A stretch of DNA of 64,000 nt from Actinomycetota bacterium (GTDB taxonomy: Bacteria; Actinomycetota; Acidimicrobiia; Acidimicrobiales; Microtrichaceae): positions 124,001 through 188,000 of the forward strand of contig JADJBW010000008.1 of NCBI GenBank assembly GCA_016703525.1, in the 5' to 3' direction. Of this stretch, positions 43,371-49,805 are shown piece by piece. Made by a program: the position numbers and the translations under genes. The notes beneath the pieces are model-generated. The model was not told the DNA's origin, searched no databases, and was given only the letters and a program-made list of their open reading frames with translations. Every line of letters begins with the position of its first letter. Positions within the stretch are counted from its first letter, which is position 1.

Positions 43371-44153
43371 GTGAACGATCGACATCCTGACTCCGAACAG
43401 ACTCCCGAAAGCCCGCTCGAGTTCCTGCTCCGCGCCCCGGTCGAGGTTGGCGCAGAGCTGAGCCGCCTGGTGCCTCGCCTGGTCGAGCGGACGGTCTCGC
43501 AGGTCGGGTTCCTTGCGGCCCTCGCCGATCGGCTCGGATGCACCGTCTCCGAGCGTCTCTCTGCGGATCAACCGCTGGCCGACGTGCTCCCGATGCCGCG
43601 TCCGGGCGCCCGGGTGGTTTCGGCCGTGGATGTCGAGCCGCCGGCGACCGGCGACGCGCCCGGCGAGGGTGCTGCGCCCGCGAAGAAGGCACCCGCCACC
43701 GCGAAGAAAGCGCCCGCCACCGCGAAGAAAGCACCCGCCACCGCAAAGAAGGCGCCCGCCACCGCAAAGAAAGCGCCCGCCACCGCGAAGAAAGCGCCCG
43801 CCACCGCGAAGAAAGCGCCCGCCACCGCGAAGAAAGCGCCCGCCACCGCGAAGAAAGCGCCCGCCACCGCGAAGAAAGCGCCCGCCACCGCCACCGCGAC
43901 GCGCGTCGCAGCGACGCAGGCGGCGGCCGCGCCGACCGCAGCGCCAACCCCGACACCCGCCCCGATCGCCGTGATCCCCGGCGAACTCGCGATACCCGGC
44001 TATGACGAGCTCGCGGCCTCGCAGGTGATCCCTCGACTCGATGCCCTCAGCAGCGACGAACGCGCTGCGATCGAGCGGCATGAGCTCGCGAATCGCGGCC
44101 GACGCACGATCCTCAACCGTCTGCACCAGCTTCGGGTCGGGTCCGAGGGGTGA
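43371..44153 (+). CDS. Histone-H1-like Lys/Ala/Pro repeat protein
   Basis: A 260-residue protein in three parts. Residues 1-85 are a folded helical domain (LEFLLRAPVEVGAELSRLVP). Residues about 105-174 are ten copies of KKAPATA, like histone H1 tails and bacterial Hc1/HupB-type tails that bind DNA. The last 50 residues (IPGYDELAASQVIPRLDAL, then AIERHELANRGRRTILNRL) form a conserved helical domain seen in other actinobacterial envelope or nucleoid proteins. GTG start, weak ribosome-binding site. Its stop overlaps the GNAT start. Confidence 0.7.
   Translation: MNDRHPDSEQTPESPLEFLLRAPVEVGAELSRLVPRLVERTVSQVGFLAALADRLGCTVSERLSADQPLADVLPMPRPGARVVSAVDVEPPATGDAPGEGAAPAKKAPATAKKAPATAKKAPATAKKAPATAKKAPATAKKAPATAKKAPATAKKAPATAKKAPATAKKAPATATATRVAATQAAAAPTAAPTPTPAPIAVIPGELAIPGYDELAASQVIPRLDALSSDERAAIERHELANRGRRTILNRLHQLRVGSEG
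43683..43892 (+). repeat. Ten 21-bp tandem repeats coding KKAPATA
   Basis: AAGAAAGCGCCCGCCACCGC plus G, with few synonymous changes, repeats ten times in frame. The 21-bp period keeps the frame on expansion or loss. The near-identical units suggest recent copy-number change. Confidence 0.95.
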
Positions 44154-44572
44154 TCTCGGCGCGGCGAGCCGAGGGTGATGAGCTCGCCCGGGTCGCGACC
44201 CTCCGCACGGAAGCCCGGGACGCGGCACGACAGATGCGTGGGGGAGCGTGGCTCGATGAGCGCGAGGCCGGTTCCGCGATCGCCGTGGTCGGGCTCATCG
44301 GCTCGGCGGTGATGGGCTACGCCTTGGTCGAGTGCGCCGACGCCGAGGCGAACCTGGTCGAGATCTACACGACCCCGGCGGCCCGCGATGTGGGCGTCGG
44401 CCACGCCGTGATCGTCGCGTCCGCCGCGATCGCCGTCGCGAGCGGATGCGCCCGGTTGGTCTCGCATGCGCTACCGGGGGATCGGGCTACGAAGAACTTC
44501 TTCGAGACCCACTCGATGGTCGCGCGACAGATTGTGGTCGGACGCGAGCTCACCGACGCGCAGCGCCGATGA
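44150..44572 (+). CDS. GNAT-family N-acetyltransferase
   Basis: A 140-residue acetyltransferase. The acetyl-CoA region is EIYTTPAARDVGVGHAVIVA, a variant of the R/Q-x-x-G-x-G/A loop, followed by RLVSHALPGDRATKNFFETH. GTG start overlaps the previous stop and its stop overlaps the Nudix ATG, so the three genes are coupled. Substrate unknown. Confidence 0.8.
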   Translation: MISARRAEGDELARVATLRTEARDAARQMRGGAWLDEREAGSAIAVVGLIGSAVMGYALVECADAEANLVEIYTTPAARDVGVGHAVIVASAAIAVASGCARLVSHALPGDRATKNFFETHSMVARQIVVGRELTDAQRR

Positions 44573-44988
44573 CGGGAGCGACGATCGAACGACCGGCGGT
44601 GGCTGTCGGCGCCGTCGTGCGGCGCGACGATTGCCTGCTCATGGTCCGGCGCGGTCATGGCCCGGCGGCCGGCACCTGGTCGATTCCCGGTGGCCACGTG
44701 GAGTGGGGCGAGCTGTGCGCCGAGGCGGTGGTCCGAGAGGTGCGCGAGGAGACCGGGCTTGCGGTGGTGTGCGGGCCGCTCATCGGCTGGGCCGAGTTGG
44801 TCGGCGAGGGTCACCATCATGTGCTGCTCGACTTCGAGGCGACCGCGATCGACCACTCGGAACCTCGCGCCGGGTCCGACGCGAGTGAGGCGTCGTGGGT
44901 TCCGCTGATCGAGGTGTGCGACCGCGACCTGCCCGACGGGCTCGCCGAGTTCCTCGCCGAGCACCGCATCATCCCGACCATCGTCTGA
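44569..44988 (+). CDS. Nudix hydrolase (MutT-like)
   Basis: A 139-residue Nudix protein. The Nudix box GGHVEWGELCAEAVVREVRE with EETGL matches GX5EX7REUXEEXGU completely, so a metal-dependent pyrophosphohydrolase is expected. Substrate unknown; small size and sequence are compatible with an NTP or ADP-sugar type substrate. Confidence 0.88.
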   Translation: MTGATIERPAVAVGAVVRRDDCLLMVRRGHGPAAGTWSIPGGHVEWGELCAEAVVREVREETGLAVVCGPLIGWAELVGEGHHHVLLDFEATAIDHSEPRAGSDASEASWVPLIEVCDRDLPDGLAEFLAEHRIIPTIV

Positions 44989-45020
44989 CCGGGCGTCTGC
45001 GGCGTCCGCGGCGTCGGCGG

Positions 45021-45058
45021 CGGTGCGGTGGGAGCCGTGCTTGCTACCCACCGCACCG
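45021..45058. terminator. Hairpin between Nudix and crotonase genes
   Basis: A perfect 12-bp stem (CGGTGCGGTGGG and complement) with a 14-nt loop in the 93-bp convergent gap. It can serve both strands. Confidence 0.6.
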
Positions 45059-45081
45059 TCGTCAGATACCGGCCTCGTGCG

Positions 45082-45855
45082 TCAGCGACCCTTCCACTGC
45101 GGTGCGCGCTTCTCGATGAACGCGGTGAGTCCTTCGCTGAAGTCCTCGGTGCCGAACATCTTGACAATGCCATCGCACGAGAGCTTCCAGCCGATGTCGT
45201 CGGGCTGATCGGTCGCCTCGAGGAGAATCTTGCGGCTCTCGAGGGCCGCGAGCGGTGCGGCTTCGGTTATCTGCGCCGCGAGCGCCTCGGCGGCCGCGAG
45301 CGCCTCGCCCTCCTCGCACAGCGTGTTCACCAGGCCGAAGTGATAGGCGCGCTCGGCGGGGAAATCGAGGCGACCGGTGATCGCGAGTTCCATCGCGATG
45401 TTCCGGGGGATCTTGCGGGGCAGGCGGAACAGACCACCGGCCGCTGCGACGAGGTTCCGCTTCACCTCGGGGATGCCGAACACGGCCGTGCGCGACGCGA
45501 CCACGAGATCGCACGCCAGCACCAACTCGGTTCCGCCGGCGAGCGCCGGACCGTCGACGGCGGCGATGAGCGGCTTGGTGCGCTCGCGATGCACGAGGCC
45601 GCCGAACCCGCCACGCTGGGTGGTCATGCCCCCCGGATCAACCGACATCTGCTTGAGGTCGGCCCCCGCGCAGAAGATGTAGCCCTTCTCAGTGCGTGCC
45701 CCGGTCAGGATGGCGACCCAGATGTCGTCGTCCGCCTCGACCTCATCGATCGCCGACTCGATGCCGGTCGCAACCGCGGTGTTCACCGCGTTGCGCGCAC
45801 CGGGGCGGTTGATGGTGATGATGGCGACGTTGCCCTTTTTCTCGAAGTCGATCAT
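45082..45855 (-). CDS. Enoyl-CoA hydratase/isomerase (crotonase family)
   Basis: A 257-residue crotonase. The oxyanion-hole motifs are CAGADLKQM and ALAGGTELVLACDLV; a catalytic Glu sits in FGIPEVKRNL. A second catalytic Glu of classical hydratases is not obvious, so an isomerase or other reaction is possible. The ATG is 6 nt after a TAGGGT box, and a near-perfect 20-bp palindrome lies just upstream, so it is probably under a TetR-type repressor. Confidence 0.87.
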   Translation of the reverse strand: MIDFEKKGNVAIITINRPGARNAVNTAVATGIESAIDEVEADDDIWVAILTGARTEKGYIFCAGADLKQMSVDPGGMTTQRGGFGGLVHRERTKPLIAAVDGPALAGGTELVLACDLVVASRTAVFGIPEVKRNLVAAAGGLFRLPRKIPRNIAMELAITGRLDFPAERAYHFGLVNTLCEEGEALAAAEALAAQITEAAPLAALESRKILLEATDQPDDIGWKLSCDGIVKMFGTEDFSEGLTAFIEKRAPQWKGR

Positions 45856-45861
45856 GTGCGA

Positions 45862-45867
45862 ACCCTA
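45862..45867 (-). promoter_or_regulatory. -10 box (TAGGGT) for the crotonase gene
   Basis: TAGGGT on the minus strand, 6 nt before the ATG at 45855. Confidence 0.45.
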
Positions 45868-45873
45868 GATGCG

Positions 45874-45893
45874 ACTTGACCAAGCGGTCTAGT
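45874..45893. promoter_or_regulatory. 20-bp palindrome, likely TetR-type operator
   Basis: ACTTGACC and GGTCTAGT flank AAGC; the arms match at 7 of 8 positions. It lies directly upstream of the crotonase -10 box, where a repressor would block RNA polymerase, and also before the divergent HAD gene. Confidence 0.5.
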
Positions 45894-45911
45894 AGGCCCT
45901 CAGATGGCGCG

Positions 45912-46463
45912 ATGGCCCGTCATGTAGCGCTCATCTTCGACCTCGACGGAACACTGATCGACTCCGACGACGCACTGATCGATCCCTTCGTGCGCCTCGG
46001 CATGGCCCGCGACGAGATCACCTTCGGTCACCCGATCGAGGAGGCCTGCGCCGAGTGGGGGATCGACATCGACCGCTACATCGAGCTGTACGACACCGCG
46101 GTGGCGCTGCCCTTCGAGGGCGCCGACGAGGTGGTGCGCCAGCTCGGTCGCTGGGCGATCTGTTCGAACAAGCACACAATCTCCGGCCGTGAAGAGCTGG
46201 CACGTCTCGGCTGGGCGCCGGAGCAGGCCTGGTTCAGCTCCGACTTCGGTGGTGCAGCCAAGCGGCTGGCTCCCGTGATCGAGGCGATGGGCCTCGACGC
46301 GACCGACGTCGCCTACGTTGGCGACACCGAGCACGACCAGGCGTGCGCCGAAGCCGTCGGTTGCGAGTTCTACTGGGCCGGCTGGAACCCGCGCACCCGC
46401 GGACTCGCCACCGGCCCCCGGGTGCTCGACACCCCCGAGCGGCTACTCGCCCTCGTCGGCTGA
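45912..46463 (+). CDS. HAD-superfamily phosphatase
   Basis: A 183-residue HAD hydrolase. Motif I is DLDGTLIDSDD, motif II ICSNK, motif III the Lys in FGGAAKRL and motif IV YVGDTEHD. A helical cap (about 25-75) makes it a phosphoglycolate-phosphatase-like enzyme. ATG 45912 gives the normal start just before motif I. It overlaps the 3' end of the next gene by 21 nt (tail to tail). Confidence 0.85.
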   Translation: MARHVALIFDLDGTLIDSDDALIDPFVRLGMARDEITFGHPIEEACAEWGIDIDRYIELYDTAVALPFEGADEVVRQLGRWAICSNKHTISGREELARLGWAPEQAWFSSDFGGAAKRLAPVIEAMGLDATDVAYVGDTEHDQACAEAVGCEFYWAGWNPRTRGLATGPRVLDTPERLLALVG

Positions 46464-48131
46464 GTCCGCCGCATCGCCTGGGCCCTCGACCTCCGCCTCG
46501 CCTGAAGCGGCGACCTCGACCTCGACCGGGGCCTCGACCTCGACCGGCGCTGCCACCGCAGCCTCGACTTCGCCTGGACCTTCGGCCTCGACCGGCGCTG
46601 CAACCTCAGCCTCGACCGGCGCTTCAGGCTCTACTGGCGTTTCGATCGCAACAGGGGCTTCAGCCTCTACTGGCGCTTCAGCCTCTACTGGCGCTTCAGG
46701 CTCTGCTGGCGTTTCGATCGCGACGGGGGCTTCGACCTCGACCGGCGCTGCAGCCTCGACCTCGGCATCTACCTGATCGTTGGGCGTGGTGGTCGGTTCG
46801 GCAGCTGCGGCCGGCGCTGCGGCCAGTGCTGGCTTCGGCGGCCGGGCACCCTTCGCGGGCGGGCGATCTCGGCGGTTGGGCCGGGCGGTGATGCCGAACA
46901 GGGTGGCGATGTGTGGCAGCCGTGCTGCGACCTTCTCGACAGCGGCCTTGAGCGCCTCGGACACATCCTCGGGGATCGCCGGCGGCGTAACGGCGGTGCG
47001 TACGGGCGAAAACGCGAGCGCGTCGAGCACGGTTGCCCAGCGGTCCTGGGTCGACTCGAGCGTGAGGTTCTCGAGCGCGGACGCAATCAGGCGTTGCGAG
47101 ATCTCGGGCGGCAGGGGAGCGCCGGCCTTCGGCGGGCGGGAGCTGAGCCGCAACGCTCGAACGATTCGGCCCTCCTCGAGGGTTTGAGCGATCTCGGCGA
47201 GCCAGGCCGTGTGCTCCTGCTCGACGCGGCGGGCGAGTGCGTCACGGAGCTGCCCGGCGATCGCCCGTGACTCGTCGTCTCGGGCGGCGGTGTCGGCCGC
47301 GACGACGACGGAGCGAAGATCGCGCAGGTCGAGCTCTTCGAGCACGGCGAGAGCGCTGTCGGCGCGGTCGCGCCATTCGGCGGCCCGCAGCTTGGGCAGC
47401 AGGCGCTCCGCCAGGGTGACGAGCTCATCGCCGTGGATCTCCGGCATGCCCTGAGCGCGATTCAGCTCGTTCTGCTTCTCGACCGCCTGACGCACTGCGG
47501 GAACACCGCCGCGGAGCACCTGTTCGGCGATCGGCCGCTGTTCGGGTGCCAACGTGTCGATCACCGCATTGCGATGCGCCCGACCGGGTCGCAGGCGCTT
47601 CGCTCGCATCTCGGGAGCGCGGCGCTGCGGGCGCGAGGTGCGGTCGCCGCGCGCATCGCGGCCGTCGCGCGCATCGCGACGCGGGCCACGATCGGCGCGC
47701 CCGCCCCCCTCGCGATCGGCGCGAGGCCGGTCGTCGCGGCCGCCCGGACGATCCCCGCGGCCCGCTCCCGGACGATCTCCACGACCGCCGCGCCGGTCGC
47801 CACGATCACCACGATCACCACGATCACGTCGGTCGCCGCGACCCTTGGGCGCCAGCACGGTCGTCACGAGCGCCTCGTCACGCCGAGTCCCCTCGACAAC
47901 GAGCGTCTCGTGGCGCGGGGCCTTCGCTGCCTTCGGAGGAAGCACCGCAAGGATGTCGACGCCGTCGACCATGATGTCGGCATCGGCACGCAGCACGTCG
48001 CCCACCGAGGCGCCCGGCGGCAACTTGGCGCCGTCGAGTTCTCCCTTGGGCAGCTTCGCGCCCGCCTTCCGCCACGTCCACGTCCCATCGGGGCGCGTGC
48101 TGGTCAGTTCGATTTCAAGGCGCGACGACAT
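46443..48131 (-). CDS. Repeat-rich conserved protein with RGD and acidic Ala/Pro/Val/Glu segments
   Basis: A 562-residue protein I cannot assign. Residues 1-85 look folded (LEIELTSTRPDGTWTWRKAG). Residues about 95-165 are Arg/Gly/Asp-rich with RGDRGDRGDRR repeats, like RNA-binding RGG tails. Residues about 180-420 are helical (RPIAEQVLRGGVPAVRQAVE and DLRDLRSVVVAADTA). The last 120 residues repeat APVEVEAPVEAE and PVAIETP, strongly acidic. The order folded–basic–helical–acidic suggests RNA or ribosome association (inference). A TAGGTT box lies 9 nt before the ATG. Confidence 0.75.
   Translation of the reverse strand: MSSRLEIELTSTRPDGTWTWRKAGAKLPKGELDGAKLPPGASVGDVLRADADIMVDGVDILAVLPPKAAKAPRHETLVVEGTRRDEALVTTVLAPKGRGDRRDRGDRGDRGDRRGGRGDRPGAGRGDRPGGRDDRPRADREGGGRADRGPRRDARDGRDARGDRTSRPQRRAPEMRAKRLRPGRAHRNAVIDTLAPEQRPIAEQVLRGGVPAVRQAVEKQNELNRAQGMPEIHGDELVTLAERLLPKLRAAEWRDRADSALAVLEELDLRDLRSVVVAADTAARDDESRAIAGQLRDALARRVEQEHTAWLAEIAQTLEEGRIVRALRLSSRPPKAGAPLPPEISQRLIASALENLTLESTQDRWATVLDALAFSPVRTAVTPPAIPEDVSEALKAAVEKVAARLPHIATLFGITARPNRRDRPPAKGARPPKPALAAAPAAAAEPTTTPNDQVDAEVEAAAPVEVEAPVAIETPAEPEAPVEAEAPVEAEAPVAIETPVEPEAPVEAEVAAPVEAEGPGEVEAAVAAPVEVEAPVEVEVAASGEAEVEGPGDAADSADEGE
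46446..46780 (-). repeat. Imperfect 12- to 15-bp repeats coding the acidic APVE tail
   Basis: Repeating units based on GAGGCGCCGGTC-like codons and two longer copies that encode PVAIETP. The repeats lie within the C-terminus of the 562-residue protein and likely vary in number. Confidence 0.7.
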
Positions 48132-48205
48132 AGGCCGTCAAACCTATCGTCAGGTCGACGCCATCGAGAACACGGGCACCGCGATTGATCGTGACGAGCC
48201 GCCAG

Positions 48206-49591
48206 TCATCCCGCGGCGTCGAGCGCCGCGGCACACTCGATCAACGCATTCTCGATCACCTCGGTCAGGGCCGGATGCGGGTAGAACACCTCGTGCGCGA
48301 CCCGATCGACCGGCTCGTCGAAGGCCATCGCCTGCACGAGCGGCTGGAGGAGCAGCGACGCCTGGGCCCCCACGATGTGGGCGCCGATGAGCCGCCGGGT
48401 TTCGGTGTCGGCGAGCAGTTTGACGAAGCCCACCTCGTCCTCCATCGCCCATCCGTACGCGGTTGCGCCGTAGTCCTTGCAGACGGCGACGTACGGGCGC
48501 CCATGGTGGCGGGCCTGCGGCTCGGTCAGGCCGACCGCGCCGACCTGCGGGGAGGTGAACACCGCGTGCGGGATGCGCGCCTCGCTGACCCGACGCGGCG
48601 ACTCGGGGTGGCTGAGGTTGTGGGCCACGACCTTCGCCTCGTGGTTGGCAGCGTGTTTCAGCTGGAGCGGGTTGCGGATGTCGCCGAGCGCCCAGATGCC
48701 CTCGACCGCCGTTTGCAGCGTGTCGTCGGTTCGCACGTACCCCTCGGCGTCCAGCTCGACGCCGGTACGTTCCACGCCGAGCTGACCGCCGTTGGGGATG
48801 CGCCCCGTCGCGACGAGCAGTTCGTCGGAGCGGATCGAGCGCGGTCCTGTCGGCGTGTCGACCTGGATCACGATCTCGTGGCCTTCCCGCCGGGCCGATG
48901 TGGGCGTCGCATGGGTCACCAGGTCGAACCGATGCGAGAAGGCCTGCGTGACCCGCTCGCTCACCGCCGGATCCTCCTGGCGCAGCACGCCCGGTCCTCG
49001 GGTGACGATCGTGACGGCGGCACCGAACGACTCGAAGACGTGGCCGAGTTCGGCGGCGATGAACCCGGAGCCGAGGATCGTGAGCCGATCGGGCACCCGG
49101 TCGATGCGCATGATCGTGTCGGAGGTGTGTGCGCCAACCTCGTCGATGCCGGCGATCGGGGGCATGTGCGAGCGGGCGCCGGCGGCGAGCACGAATCGGT
49201 CCGCGGTGATCGTCTCGTCGCCGACCTGCAGCTCCTTGTACCCGACGAACCTGGCGTCGCGCTCGAAGACGGTCACGTTGGGGAGCCCGAGCCGGTACGT
49301 GCGTCCGCCCGCAGCGATCGGGTCGATGCGGCCGAACGTGCGGTCGCGGATCTCGGTCCAGCGCACCGAGTCGACCGATGCCTTGACGCCGAGCCGGTCG
49401 GTGTGGCGAATCAGTTCCACGAGGTCGGCGGGGTAGATCAGCATCTTCGATGGGATGCAGCCCCGGTTGAGGCACGTGCCGCCGAACGCGCCGCGCTCGA
49501 CCATGGCGACGTCCCAGTCGTTGAACTCCGGTCCGAGAATCGAGTTGCCGGAGCCGGTGCCGATGATGCAGAGATCGAAGTGACGGGGCAT
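48206..49591 (-). CDS. mtr: Mycothione reductase
   Basis: A 461-residue FAD-disulfide reductase that restores mycothiol from its disulfide with NADPH. FDLCIIGTGSGNSIL is the mycobacterial Mtr start; the redox-active cysteines are in GTCLNRGCIPSKM. ILGSGFIAAELGHVF binds NADPH and WALGDIRNPLQLKHAANHE is typical; the C-terminus FYPHPALTEVIENAL has the His-Pro active-site pair. Close to Mtr rather than lipoamide dehydrogenase by its GTGSGNS start and HTSDTIMRI. TACACT box 7 nt before the ATG. Confidence 0.9.
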   Translation of the reverse strand: MPRHFDLCIIGTGSGNSILGPEFNDWDVAMVERGAFGGTCLNRGCIPSKMLIYPADLVELIRHTDRLGVKASVDSVRWTEIRDRTFGRIDPIAAGGRTYRLGLPNVTVFERDARFVGYKELQVGDETITADRFVLAAGARSHMPPIAGIDEVGAHTSDTIMRIDRVPDRLTILGSGFIAAELGHVFESFGAAVTIVTRGPGVLRQEDPAVSERVTQAFSHRFDLVTHATPTSARREGHEIVIQVDTPTGPRSIRSDELLVATGRIPNGGQLGVERTGVELDAEGYVRTDDTLQTAVEGIWALGDIRNPLQLKHAANHEAKVVAHNLSHPESPRRVSEARIPHAVFTSPQVGAVGLTEPQARHHGRPYVAVCKDYGATAYGWAMEDEVGFVKLLADTETRRLIGAHIVGAQASLLLQPLVQAMAFDEPVDRVAHEVFYPHPALTEVIENALIECAAALDAAG

Positions 49592-49598
49592 TCCGCGG

Positions 49599-49604
49599 AG
49601 TGTA
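49599..49604 (-). promoter_or_regulatory. -10 box (TACACT) for mtr
   Basis: TACACT on the minus strand, 7 nt before the ATG at 49591. Confidence 0.4.
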
Positions 49605-49699
49605 GGAGTGGGGGACGGCGAGGCACGGCGACCCCGTGTCGATCCCGCGATGCGGCATCGAGACCACCGTGCGGCATCGAGACGACCGATCGGCCGACT

Positions 49700-49774
49700 C
49701 TTCTCCACAGTTGATCCGCGGAGAAGATCGGTGCGCCGTGCGCCAACCTTCTCCGCGGTTGATCCGTGGAGAAG
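49700..49774. repeat. Two 27-bp hyphenated palindromes in tandem
   Basis: Copy 1 (49700-49726) and copy 2 (49748-49774) each have arms starting CTTCTCC and ending GGAGAAG around a TTGAT centre. Copy 2 pairs over 11 bp with one G-U type mismatch, copy 1 with two mismatches. They fill the 214-bp gap between mtr and the 802-residue protein. TGCGGCATCGAGAC also repeats nearby at about 49650-49690. Either REP-like elements or terminators/operators. Confidence 0.65.
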
Positions 49775-49805
49775 GGCGACAGGCGACGAACGGGGTGATG
49801 CCCGG

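Noticed and set aside
43683..43892. Possible CRISPR array
   Set aside because: 21-bp units are contiguous, in frame and have no spacers.
41071..43956. 961-codon minus-strand open frame with repeated RWRALSS units
   Set aside because: It is the antisense shadow of the KKAPATA repeats and the ThyX-like gene; no family resemblance, and the plus-strand genes are convincing.
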